Below, piece by piece: positions 12,144 to 25,092 of a stretch of 64,000 nucleotides of DNA. This DNA comes from Pratylenchus scribneri (Eukaryota; Nematoda; Chromadorea; Rhabditida; Pratylenchidae): NCBI GenBank assembly GCA_030063045.1, contig JAQSEB010000198.1:372001-436000 (forward strand), given 5' to 3'. Under the pieces are notes generated by a model, which was not told the origin of the DNA, did no database searches, and saw only the letters and a list, made by a program, of their open reading frames with translations. Numbering within the stretch: position 1 is the stretch's first letter; each line of letters opens with the position of its first letter. Made by a program: the position numbers and the translations under genes.

Positions 12144-13838
12144 CTTTTAAATAAATTTGAATTTCTCTAAATCTATTATATAATTATCATTTGCGTCATC
12201 GATTCTGGGAAAGCACCAAAATTCCATAAGTAATTTTGAAAAATACTATCTTGTTTTTTGATTTGATGATCCAATTTTTATTCTCTGTTAAGTTTTTAAT
12301 TCCACAATCTTTATACATAATTTAAATTTAAACAGCATTTTTAAATTCTATTTCAGCTAAATAATTTTTAAGGTTTTTAATTATCTTTTTTTAAATTTTA
12401 AAAAATAATTATATTATTTATTTATTAATTTGTATTAAAATTTCATTTTGATTAATCAGCAAAAATAAATCAAATTTTATATTTTTTTTTTCATTAGATA
12501 TCATATGTTGAAATAAACAACATAACATCAATCGATTTTTCTCTCATTATACATTATATTTACAGAATTATTAATTATTTTTTCCTATACAATTAAATGA
12601 AATTCTTTAGCTACTTTTGGTCGAGGTGAACGCTTTCGAATCATGAGGATTAAAATGATTAATTAATTTATATATATAAATATTTTTTTAAAAGTTTATT
12701 CAACTTCTTAATTCATTTCAATATAAAATTTAAATTTTTTTATAAAATTTTTTTTCTTTTATTTTTTTTTCTTGTTTATATAATTAGAATTTTTTATTCT
12801 TTATATTTTAATATCATTACGGACAATATATTATTGTCACTTAAAGTTGCATTATTTTATTTTCTGGATATTCTTGAACACGCAAATAATCAAATGCAAA
12901 AAAGAAGCATCTAGCATAATTTTCAAACATTTTGCGTATCATCAATTTGAACTTATTTTTATGATAATTTAAATTTAAATATTTTATAATTTTTTAATTA
13001 AATTTAATACTAAAATGATTATTATACTCATTTATGACTCATTTATCTATCGTTGTGATTTACTCTAAAATTTTATTAGTTTCACTTTGTATGATTTTTA
13101 TTTTTATATTAATATTTTTATAAATATAAATTTTATTTTAAAAAATAAAATTAATAGAATTTGACTGTTAAAAAATTGATGGATTTGGATTATTTTAAAA
13201 ATTGTCTTTTCAATACTTATTGAAGAATGATCAATTCGAAAAATATTTGTAAAAAAATATGATGAAATATTATGGAAATTGAGTCCATTCTTACCTTGTT
13301 TCTTATGTTTATATTAATCAGATAATAATAGAGATTTCTCCAAATTTTCTGTGTCCATTGGCAATTAAAATGGCTATTCTTCCTTGATTTAAATTCACTT
13401 TAAAATTTATTAATTTAATTTTAATTTTTCTCTTTATTTTATATTGATATAAAATTCTGCGGATACTTTTTTAAATATAATTCGAAAGAATTTATATATA
13501 ATTAATTTTAAATATTTAATATATAAAAAAAATTTCAAATAATTAATTTGATAATCTGATCATCTTATTTCTAAAAGATGAATGGTTCAACTCGCTCTCT
13601 ACGCATTTCATGTTTATTTGGGTTTAAAACGTATGATGGTAAATTAAATTTATAGTGCCATTCAATCTTGTTTCAATAATCATTTTTAATTTAATGAACA
13701 ACATATTTCAGATAATATTATAACTAAATTAAACAGATGTAATAGATTTTTTTAAAAAATTTTATCAGCTTGATTGATAATCTATTAGTATAAGTAGTAA
13801 AAATTTTCCTTAAAAAAATAATTTTCCTCATTTTTACC

Positions 13839-13990
13839 TCGGCTCGCTCCTTATCATATTTCTTCATGATATCCATCCGAATTTTATTGGATGGTTTCTC
13901 GAACCTGTCGCTATTTTATCTCATATGATCCAATCAATTTGTTTGTTCGGCAATCTTCGACTCATATTCTCCAATTTTCTTCAATATCAG
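13839..13990 (-). pseudogene. Decayed coding island, family unknown
   Basis: On the minus strand, stretches of good codon content can be read: IGEYESKIAEQTN, then a TGA, LDHMR, a TAA, then SDRFEKPSNKIRMDIMK, followed by a one-base phase shift into a short KERAE-type segment that ends at a GAG|GTAAAA donor-like site. Two stops and a frameshift in about 150 bp indicate a dead exon or a transposon remnant. The peptide looks coiled-coil-like, but I do not recognise it. Confidence 0.35.
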
Positions 13991-14669
13991 AAGAAAAAAA
14001 TTTTATAGTTATGTATAAATTTTAGATTAAATTTTCATCTGCTTTTCTTGCTTTAATGATTTAAAACAACTTCCGTATAATAATTCATTAAATTAATCAA
14101 ATTAATTAGTTTTTAATTCTAATTTTTAAATTTTAATTTAGTATTATTAATAAAAAATTTTTTTTAATTACTTTTAAGAAAATTATTTTAGATATAATTA
14201 CAATTTAAATAAAATTTTTGTTCAAGTATTTTATGTTTTTTATAATGATTTTTACCTATGTTATTGTAATTATTATTTTCTTTATATATAATAAATTAAC
14301 AAAATAAAATCAATTCGTTAAATTCCTTTTTTAATTTTTTTGGATTTTATCATTTTTTCCTTTTAAATATCGCAAAAATTTATATAATTGAATTTATAAA
14401 ATTATGAATTTATTTTCAGACCAATTACTATTAATTTTGATCAGGACTGTGGCAAAATGATCAATCTGGTTATTTCAAATATTTTTTAATAAATAATAAT
14501 TTAATTTTAAAAAATAATACATCATTATTATAAATAAATTGGTATTTTCAGCAAAATTAATTTTCATAAATTGATATTTTAAAAATTCTAATTTTTATTA
14601 TCTTAAATAATATTAATTTTTTCTTTTTTAAATATTATAGTTGTAATATTTCGATTCTTTATATTAAAA

Positions 14670-15160
14670 ATAAAATGATTTAATAAAAATTTAAAAAAAG
14701 AAATAATATTTTTTTAATTCCTCAGTCTAAATAAATATTTGTAAAGTTTTATAGATAAAAAAAGGTCATCTTATTTTATCAAGAATTAAATAAAATTAAA
14801 TCAATTTTTTTGACAAATCAAATTATTTGATTTCAGTCTCGTACCTCAAACTATTTCATCCATTATTATTATAATTAATTAAGTTAATTAACTATATTTA
14901 ATTAATTTCAATTTATTAATTAAATAATTTTTATTTTTAATTTTAATTTTATAATATCTAAGAATAAATTATTCAACTAATGCCAAAAATTATTTTCCAC
15001 ACAACGATGCCACAAGCGCCTAAAATAATTTTAACTCATATCATTAGCTTACATCGTTGAGAAATATGTGCCGAAAAGGAGGATATTAATAAAAAAAAAA
15101 GGCCACTATTTTGCTCATTTTTGACATTTTGTAACTTAAATAATTACAATAAGAATTATT
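14670..15160 (+). repeat. Segmental repeat B, copy 1
   Basis: Colinear with 32600-33066. Shared words include 'ttaattcctcagtcta', 'gaaatatgtgccgaaaagg' and 'gccactattttgctcat'. Identity is highest in the G+C-richer island near 15.0-15.13 kb. No reading frame was seen. Confidence 0.75.
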
Positions 15161-16938
15161 CTAAAATTATTATAAATATTTTACTATTTAAAATAAATTA
15201 TCAACAATTATATCATATTTAATATCCATTATCCATTAATAATTAAAATATTTGTCAATTATATGATTCTAAAAATATTACTAATTCTTAAAAATCATGA
15301 TATTTTTCGGTAACTAATCTTAAATTTTATATAGAATTTAAATTATTTTTATATTTTCATTAATTATTTTTTAATAATTCCATGGGTTTTTTCATAATTT
15401 CAAATTTAAACGTATTAGGATTTTGCTTTATTGGATTTATATATAATAAAATTTAGATTGTTAAAACAATTTATTTAATCACTAATTGATCTATTTTATT
15501 TAAATTAAATATCTTCCACATTATTTTTTTATTTTTTTTAAAATTAAAAATGCTATAAATAATACTATTTTTTGTTAATTTGATTTATTTTTTTAATATT
15601 AATGTTAAAAAAATTAATTTGAAAATGCCATTTCTATTGTATATATTGGAATAAAAAATTAAAATTATTAATTAAATATGAATATTAAGCAAATGATATT
15701 TGTTGTGATAAAAAGGAGCAACCTTAAGATATGATTTTAATTTAATTTAACTAAAATTTTTAATGAAATTTATATTAATTTTTTTTTTTTAATTTATCAT
15801 TTAATTTTTTTATTTAAGTCATTTTGGATCTAGATTTTACTTATTTTATCGATTTTTTCTATTTATATAATAAAATTGAAAATAATTCAAATATTTTTTT
15901 ATTTTTTCAGTAACTTTTTATATATTATAAGCAAATTTCATTTATTTTTTATATTTTAAAAACTTAAATTTTAGAAGTTAGAACGATCCATTTAATAAAG
16001 TCAAAAATAATTAAAATATTCATTACTTTAAAAAAAGTATATAAAATTCGAAAGGCATTTTTTATTTAGTAATTTAATTAATTTTCTATTAAAATTGAAA
16101 TTTGGTATTCTAAAATTTTTCCTCTCATCATTTATAGAAAACTTTAATATATTTTTCTTAATTTTTTCTAATTTGTATATATGAAAATATTTATTACTTT
16201 TTTTGTTTGATCTAAAAAAATGTTTGTTAATATGTATTCAATTTGTGAGCATAATTTTTGATTTATTAATTGTTTGATTTATTTTTGATCTCTTTTGAAA
16301 ATGTCTTTTTTTTTCACCTTTGTATTGATGCTCATCGTTTATTATTTAAAGTATAATATTAATATTAAAATTTTTTATTTTATTTAACTGAAATATAAAT
16401 CAGTGAATTATTATTTTTAATTAATAAATTTTATATTTTCAAATAATCACACAAGAATATAAAAATTACTTTTCGTTCAATGACGCGAAAGATAATAAAA
16501 GATGCTTTTTTCAAAATATAATCATTCTAAAATAGGATTAATTTAGATTTTTCTGAGCCGCTATCATATCTAAGTTAAAAAAATTTTAATTTATTTAGAT
16601 TTTTCTTTAATTTATTATAGATTTCTATTTAAAAATATTTAAGTTTATTACATCATTAAATTGTTAATAAATAATTTAAAAAATTGAACAATTTTAATTT
16701 AATTTTTTATTAAAGGATTAAAATAATTTTTATTAATTTTAAAAGAGATTTTAATTATTCATTTCATTCTATTATTCATTTTCCTTGATTTTTTAATTTT
16801 GATTAAAAATAGGAAAATGAAAATAATTTCTAAAATTAAAACATACCATTTTGGGGGTAAATGCAAGATGTGCATTTGACAAAACTGTTCCGACCAAAGC
16901 TTTAACTTATTCTTCGATTTTGTTTCGATTGCATATAT

Positions 16939-17950
16939 TTTCTTTTTTATTTGATAAATATATATTTTTAAAATAATATAATTTGATTTAAGAATATTTC
17001 TATTAAAAATAATTTTAAAAATTAGAGAAAATCAAACGGCACTATAAAATTCTTGCCATTATTATTGTCCAAAATTTTTTTCCAAAGGTGGTTTTTGGAA
17101 TATCCTCTTCCCTTATTGGATTTGATGATATCCTGCAGCCAAATCGAAGGTTGAATAAAAGTTTTTGCCCCATTTGTATCCAATAATTCTGTAATGTTTG
17201 GCAAACAATAAGTTTGATTCCTTGTACAATTTATAGCATAGTTGATAAAATTCAATATTTTATCATTTCTTAGAAAATAATAACGTCATAATAAATTTTA
17301 AAACTTTATACGGATAGTATCGAGGTTTTTTTTAATATTCTCTAAATAATTTTTCTATTAACTAATTTTTTATTCTTTAAAGGATTAATTTGCATATTTT
17401 TTATCTTTATTAATTATTTTTTTCCGAATTTTTAAACGGAATAATTCACTTTTATTTCCTTTTATTTATTTTTTAAATATTTTTAAAATATTATTTTATT
17501 TTACTTTTAATTAAATAATAGAAATATTAAATTAAAAATTTTAGTATGAATTATATTGCTTTATAATTATTTTTCATATAAGGTGGCATTAGTTAAAAAT
17601 TTATTTTAAAACGGTTGCCTCTCTCATTTAAGATAATAAGAAATATATTAATGAATAATGGGATATGAAATTTATATTGGATTAAAAAAGTAGATTTTTT
17701 AATTGATATTGAAAAATTAAACAAAGAATTTCTAATTTTCCCTGTTTAAAATTTTTAATTTTTTATTGCTTTGGTTAATTTTTTTAATCTTTAAGAATAT
17801 ATTTATATTTTTATATTTAATTTTCTGAATAAAAAAATTATTTTACACCCATAATACTTTTCCAGCTCATTTGAACTTTTGTCGGATTCGATTCGATTTA
17901 GTAGACTGTTTTATATTTTTAAATAAAATTTATTATATATTTAGTTTATA
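16939..17950 (+). repeat. Segmental repeat C, copy 1 (contains the RT remnant)
   Basis: About 1 kb, colinear with 28541-29410. Shared words include 'aaaatcaaacg', 'ttattgtccaaaattttt', 'ggtggcatta' and 'acaaagaatttct'. The second copy lacks about 135 bp that in this copy hold the centre of the reverse-transcriptase remnant. Confidence 0.8.
17022..17258 (-). pseudogene. Ty3/gypsy-type reverse transcriptase fragment, frameshifted
   Basis: One minus-strand frame reads NQTYCLPNITELLDTNGAK, which fits the start of the RT core of gypsy-type elements (PLPNI-like). The reading then continues in a neighbouring frame as STFDLAAGYHQI (17148-17119 for FDLAAGYHQI), a strong match to the first catalytic Asp motif of Ty3/gypsy RT. 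A stop follows at once (17115-17113), and a further shifted stretch with an IPKTTF-like segment follows. With at least one frameshift and a stop it is dead. The rest of the element has decayed beyond recognition in the surrounding A+T-rich DNA. Confidence 0.7.
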
Positions 17951-18128
17951 TAATTCATAATGTTTTTATTTGATTTTTATATATCGAAAATTCCTTTTTT
18001 TTTGTTTAATTTTTATGATTTTATTAATTTTACATAAATTATTTTCCATAAAAATATAATTTTTTTTTAAATTTTTTATGATTTCTATTTTTAAGATTTA
18101 TTTTGATTTATTAATTTTAGAATATTTT

Positions 18129-18212
18129 CCCGACGATCATGTAGACGAACTCCCGAAGATAGTCTCGAAGAACAAATCAATACAATTGACCAATTCAAAA
18201 AGCAAAATTAAC
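18129..18212 (+). other. Exon-like island, two open frames, unassigned
   Basis: After an acceptor-like 'ttttag' the sequence is open in two plus frames: one contains FPDDHVDELPKIVSKNKS, the other RRTPEDSLEEQINTIDQF. Its composition differs from the flanks. I cannot tell whether it is a live exon or a remnant of an old element. It overlaps the left arm of the inverted repeat at 18184-18422. Confidence 0.2.
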
Positions 18213-18422
18213 TATTATTTGGCTTGAAATTTAGTCCGGCAAAGTGGAAAAATGAAGTAAAAAATTGCAAGTTTATTTGTCATTTTTAAAAATTTGGCCA
18301 TAGCTTCCGCTGCAAAGCCATTTTTAAAAATAAAAAAGTAATTTTTAAAAGCATTTTTCCACATTTTAAGAATATTTTTGAAATAAATTTGATGTTGATT
18401 TAGCAATAAGAATTGGTCAATT
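18184..18422. repeat. 239-bp unit bounded by a perfect 13-bp inverted repeat
   Basis: aattgaccaattc at 18184-18196 is matched by its exact reverse complement at 18410-18422. The interior is A+T-rich with one island (ggccatagcttccgctgcaa). It could be a small foldback element or a chance pair in biased sequence. Confidence 0.4.
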
Positions 18423-19279
18423 AAAAAACCAATTTAGGTTCGATTTTATAAAATACAATTTATATGAATTTTTTGAATTATACTTTTAAAATTATAATGA
18501 ATAATTATCTCATGAAATTAAAAAAAATAAATTCTTGATATACATCTCATTTTATATTATAATAATTATAATAAATAATTATAAATTTATCAATAATATT
18601 TTATTTTTATAAACAAAAAATTTAAACAATTATTATAAAAATTTTATAAATATAATTCTTACCATATTGATATGATATAAGAATAATTTTCATTTGCTTT
18701 TGCATCGGATAAAATTCTACTAGGTATACGTTGTTTTTACTCCAATTTTTATTCCAAATGGAAAAATGGAATTACATAAATTACCATTAATTATTTTAAG
18801 CCTTTTATTAATAAAAGAGATTATTTAATAAAATATTTTATAAATAGCTTTTTTTATCATAGATATTAATAATTTTATGTATTTTTATTAGGTCAAAAAA
18901 TTTAAATGTTATAAAATCTCGGAGAACGAATAGATTCTTTTTAAAATTATATAAATTATGCTGGCATAAGTTTGAATATTTAAATTTATAATTTATCGTT
19001 TCCCAAGAGCCATTCTTAAATTATTTTTAAATTTGTTTTTAATAAAATTATATTATGTATGAGAGTAGTATATCTAATAATTATATTATTTTTAATTAAA
19101 ATTATTGTGACTATATTTCTGATTTAAAATTTACAATCATATCGTTTACATTTTTTTTTATCATACTTCATAAAATTAAATTTATTCTAATTTAAATAAT
19201 TTTTTTACATAATTATCTCTAATGAATATTTTATTTAAATCCGTCGTCTACTATATCTTTATTGTATTTCAAAAATTAT

Positions 19280-19490
19280 TAAATAAGAAGTATAAAAAAT
19301 TAATTTATATATTTTCCTTTTTGTTTTTAATTATTGTAAAATTATTAAAATTTAAATATTTCATTGTATTTTTTTTAAATAATTTATAGAAGTAGAAGTT
19401 TTTCATTTATCTAATTTTCGTCTTATTATTTTTTTAAATTTATACAATTTTATATATGATTTCTTCTGAATATAAAAAAAGAGATGATGT
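19280..19490 (+). repeat. Segmental repeat D, copy 1
   Basis: Matches 33115-33290 and continues at 33498-33535, from 'aataagaagtataaaa' to 'aaaaaagagatgatg'. The second copy is interrupted by a block of about 200 bp. Confidence 0.7.
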
Positions 19491-22400
19491 TTCTATAATG
19501 GACCAAAATCGGATCTTCGAATAACCATGTTCTCCTACCCAACCGTTCTGGGAAGCAAATTACATTGTTGAACCCTTCCCGATTGTACCATAATCGCAAA
19601 ATAATGACCACCCTTGATTTGTAAGTTTTTTTAAAAAATAATAATTTGCAATTAGCTAAGATATTGCTATAATTGAGTAACTAAATAAAAATCAATGTCT
19701 TTCCTTGAAATTTTTAAAAATTATAAAAAAATATTTCATATTTTATTTATTTTTATCATAAATTAAAAAAAAATTATTTGAATTTAATATTTTTTAATTC
19801 CCAAATCTTGTTTTTATTTTTATTAGTTAATAAAAATTCAAATTATTTTTTAACAAATTTTTTATTCAAAATATTTCTAAATTTTTTTCTTTGTAAAATT
19901 TTTTTGGTCATTATTTTTATTATTTATCAATTTACAAATTATTAATTTAATAAAAATATTAATTTTGAAATTTTTTTAAATATTTTTTATATAGGCATTT
20001 TCAAAATATATTTAAAAATATATTAATTTGCAGTTGTGTTATTTTAAATATTATTATTTCTAAATAGTAAAATATATACATATATTAATAAATTTCTATC
20101 ATTATAAAAAATTAATAATTAGATAATTAAAAATATCTGATAGCAAATAGTTTTTCCTTTATTATATATATCTCTAAATTTTTTTTGTAAAAACAATTTT
20201 TCTAATGTTGGTAATATGAAAATTTTAAATTTATTGAAATCATCAATGCATTGTATATTTGCTCATTTAATTGGATCCTATTCTTTAAATTTATCACAAC
20301 GAGAGTTTTCATAAAACTCAAAAATTATTAGTTTGTTTTTTTCAAAATTAATATATTTCGTATAAAAAATTATTTGAAAATAATATTATTTTATTTTAAT
20401 CTTCATCACAATAAAATATTTTCATTTATAATAAATAACTCAATTATTTTTAATTTTTTTTATAAAACTATTATTTAGATAAAATTATTAAAATTATTTT
20501 ATATATCAAAGATTTTCGAATCTCCTATAAAAAGATTTTTAAATTTATTGATGCAAAACAACAGGATTGATCAATTGTGATCATTTTTATTTTTGTTCTT
20601 TTGATAAAAGTGGTTATAATTTATTGCGATCTTATCTTTCTGGTTTGTTTAATTTAAAATTTTTTAAATTTAAAAATATGTCGCCCCATAAACGCTTTAA
20701 TTGTAGCATTTTTCGTTCTTTTAGAACTTTTCTTCCTTCTTCCACTTATTCTCTGATAAATGAAATATTTTGTCATTATTTTATTTATTTTAAATAATAA
20801 TAAATTTCATTAAATTTAGCTTAATATATATTTTTTTTTCTTTAATAATGCAAATTTTTTTCCTTAATTGTTTCAACTCCAAGATGAATTGAATAAAGTG
20901 TAAGATTTTATTTTTCCTTATTTTATTTAAGATTGTTTATATTTTGAGATAATTATTTGATATTACAAAAATCCATTGTTCAACATTATAATCTTGATAT
21001 TTCCTCATATTTTTTGCAAATTGAATATTTAATTTTATAAAAATTTGAATTTTCCACTAAAAGAATTTATAAAAATTATTTTTTCTATTTCTCTCTCATT
21101 AAATAAAAAGAAATTTTTATTTATTAAATATTTATTTATAGATAATTAGGAAAAGACTTATATTTATAAAAAATTTTCTTTTTTTTGATTCTTCATTTTT
21201 TATTAAGATTTTTTCATTCATTTAAATAATAATGATTATGATTATATTATGATTTATTTGTAGTTTAAGGTCTATTTCGGACCATGATAACATGAATAAA
21301 TATTCGTTTAATTTAAATTTATATTATTTATTTTCAAAATTTTATTCAAATTTTTGTTTTAAAATTTATCCTTTTATATATCTCATATATTATTTTTAAT
21401 TTATTTAAAAAATAGTATTTTGTCCTCCTTATTTTGCAGGAAAAATATATTGTTATTTCATGTTTCTAATCTTTTAAATTTTTAATTTATTTTGCAAAAA
21501 ATATTTTTTTATTTTGATTATTTTTAAATTTAGAATATATAAGAAAATATTATTTTTAATAAGGTTAAAAACATTTATTAAATTAAAATATAGACGAAGC
21601 AAAATAAATTTTTAATTATTAAATTTTTATAAATATAAAATTATTTTCTTTTACAATTAATTATATAAAATATTTTATATAATTAATATCAATATATATT
21701 CCAAGAAAAATTTATTACAATAAATTAAATATTATTCGTTTTTTAATAATTCCATCTAATTATATTTTATATTTATATTTTGATAATATTCGTAATATAT
21801 TTGTAAAAATTTTCTTTATATAATTATTTTGATTAATGTGCATTGCATAATAATAATAATTTTCTTTTTAATAATTTTAATGAAATTATTTTTAATTTAA
21901 TGATTTTGGTTTAGTGAAATTTTATTATGGAATCCGCAAATAATTAATTTTAAAAAATTTTTGAGAAACATTTAAACAATCCTCAAAAGAATTCTTTTAC
22001 TCTTTTAATCGAATAATTGTTCTAAAATAATAATAATTATTATCATATGCTTTCGAAGGGAAAATTCTGTCTTAATATTGTCGGCGCAATATATTTATTA
22101 TTTAATTTTTATTATATTTTAAATTTATTACTATTTATTTCTATATTAAGTTTTCAATTAATACATATCTTTAAAGTACAATCGTTTTAATTTATTTCAT
22201 CATTAATTTTTACATTTAAAATTAACATCACGAATACAATTTAATTTAATATTTTTTTTTAAAATTATTATCTAATTTCATAATTTTGAAAAATTCATTT
22301 TTGAAATTCATTTGATGTTTAATTAAAAAATGAATTCCTAGCTTTTTTTTGATGTTGATATAATTTCGAAAATACAATTGCTTTTTAAAAGCTATATATA

Positions 22401-24951
22401 TTATTTGTTTTTTTATTAATTTAATTAAATTTTTTATTCATATATATTAATATATATTAATTAATTAAATAAATTTTGTACTGAAGCCTGCATCATGAAA
22501 TCTAGATTATAGATTATTTTCTTCTTTTGTTCATATTCTATCAGCATATGTTTAAAGAGAGTTTTTTAATCGATATTAAATTCTTTATAATATATCATGA
22601 AAAATTTAATTTTGAATAATTTTTAATTCTTTTTAAAGAATTTTAGCTTATTACATTTGTATATATTTCATATTTTAGCTTAATTGTTATTGCCTTCTTT
22701 TAATATTTAATTAAAATTATATCCATTATATAAATTTCTATAAAATCAAATTTCAATTTCAAATTTTAATAAAAAAATAAATTTTGATTTAATAATTATT
22801 TTTTTTTGAAATTTTTATTATTGAAAAGTTGATTTTTTAATTTATGAATTTAATTAAATATTAATTTTTTTTAATTTCATATCTCATAGATTGTTAGAAT
22901 ATTTGTACACCCTATTCATCCAATTTCTAGAAGATATTTTTATTGGATTTAGCATTTTTTTAACATTTTGATGGCGAGTTAATTTTGATACAATAGATAC
23001 AAATAGACATTTAGCAATCAATAAAATTATTTTTCAAATTATAATTCTTTTATTTAAGCAATTTTTATGCTAATGAAATTGAAATATTTTTTCGTTTCTT
23101 TTTTATCAAATAAATAATGATTATTTCATTTGCAATAATGACGAGATATAGAATTTAATATATTTAAAGTAGGTATTTTTAATTATCTCTAAAATATTAT
23201 GTTTTATTCCCTGAAAATATGATGGAAAATTTAATGACATTTCTACAAAAAATTTATAGATTTCTTAATTAATGATAAAAGAAAATAAAATAATCATTTA
23301 TTTGAAAATTAAAATTTAAAGAATTATTTTTTATAAATTTCTTTAATTCATGATATTTAATAATTTATTTTAAAGTCATTGTGATTAAAATTCCTTTTGC
23401 ATTTTTATCCATCAGAGAGGAATTTGTGGAAAAAGAAACAGATTAAAATTAAAAACAAAGATTAAAGAATGAGTGGAAGATTGGGGATTTTTGTGAGTTG
23501 TCATCCATCCAAATTGTCATGTTCTTTTGTTTAATATCGTTTTAAAATATTTTTTTTAATAGAAATTTTAAGAATTGGAGGATCGGATCCTTGTGTATCG
23601 TGGCTGTAAAACTTGTGGGAGTTTGACTTGCCGTCGGCGAGGTGTCTCATAAAAGGTTGCCATAAAATTTCACCCCCAGAAAAAATTTAATTTTTTTTTA
23701 ATTTTATTTTTCTAGAAGATTTTTAATTTCGTTAATAAATTTGGAAATTATTATGTATTTATAAGGATATTATTACTAATAATCTTATAATACTATATTT
23801 AATTTTTGACTTTGTTAGCCCACATAATATTATTTTTCATTCTAGACTTAATTTTTTAATTCATTATTAATCAATTCATAAATAATTTTCCCCAATCATT
23901 ATTATTTAAAAACTATTTATTTTAAATAAAATATCATTGTAAAATAATATTCATTTTAGATTTAATTATTATTTAATATCTCAAGATAAAATAATAAATG
24001 AAATTATTAAATTTTTTTTCCTTTATTTAATTTTTTTTATAAAATTTCCACTTTTATTTTGTTTTATTAAAAATGAATAAATAATAAATTAATATTTATT
24101 TAACTACTTCACAATATTTCTAGAAACACCGACCTTGTCCATCGTGCATATATTTTATGCAAATCACGCAGCCTTGCAGTACATATTTTTGCAAATTTTT
24201 TACCCTAAATGAATTTTTTTTATCAATAATATATTATTAATAAGTGATTTTAATTACATAATAATTGGCTTTTAAATGGTATTAATGATAATTTGAATAA
24301 TTAACACAATTGCTTAAATTATATAAAAATGGTATAATTTTTCTTATTTTTCTTGAAGATTTTGATATTATTTTAAAATTCTATAGAAATTTAATTAATT
24401 TTAAAAAAATTTTTTTATAAATAAAATGACTAATTTTTAATTTATTCGTTTTTTTATAATTCATTTTTTAATTAATAACTGTATCTAAGAGTTTATTATT
24501 TTTAATTTTAATTTTAAAAATTGATTTTATTTACAATACTTGATCTATTCATATATGACAATTTCTATTACATTTTTTATAATGAATTATTCTATTTTAA
24601 ATTATATTATTATTTCATTTATCATAATTTTGATTCAACATGACAAAAATTTGTCAGTTGTGCCGTCTCACAAATATCTTATATATATATGTCATCCATC
24701 ATGCCCATGAATTATTATCCAACACTTTCATTAAGTATTCAATCCACAAAAAGGAAAGCAATCTTTTGATAATTATTTTAGAAAAATAAAAATAACCTAG
24801 TATAAAATTAATTTTAAGAATATATGGTAAGTATTTTAAAATTTATTCTTTATTCCTTTTCAAATGGTTTAATTATTATAATTTTATAAAATTTTTATTA
24901 TTTAAGAAATAATATTGTAATTTTTTTAAATTTATAAATATTATTTTTTAT

Positions 24952-25092
24952 TTAAAATTTTTTACTCATTTTATGTGCGACTTTCGAATCCTGGATCAAT
25001 TCTACTCTTGGAATCGGATGATGATATTTTGAAATATTAATCCCATAAAATTTTGAGAACAAAGCGGAATGTGTTTGAAAGCCGGAAGTTAT
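24952..25092 (-). other. Exon-like open island, unassigned
   Basis: A minus-strand frame of about 46 codons with balanced amino-acid content (it contains THSALFSKFYGINISKYHH and IPRVELIQDSKVAHKM) ends at TAA (24954-24952). The nucleotide composition differs sharply from the desert around it. No ATG or clear acceptor precedes it, so it may be a fragment of a dead gene or transposon. Confidence 0.25.

Noticed and set aside
15000..15060. caacgatg / catcgttg inverted pair as a possible tRNA or hairpin RNA
   Set aside because: There is no tRNA arm pattern or T-loop, and the arms are only 8 bp; no tRNA was found anywhere in the window.
18215..18406. Minus-strand 63-codon frame inside the 18184-18422 inverted repeat
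   Set aside because: Phe/Lys/Asn bias and repeated aaaaatt words suggest chance; no transposase motif.
23570..23690. G+C-richer island with CKTC-like Cys pattern as a zinc finger
   Set aside because: The frame is short, broken by a stop, and the spacing does not fit a known finger.
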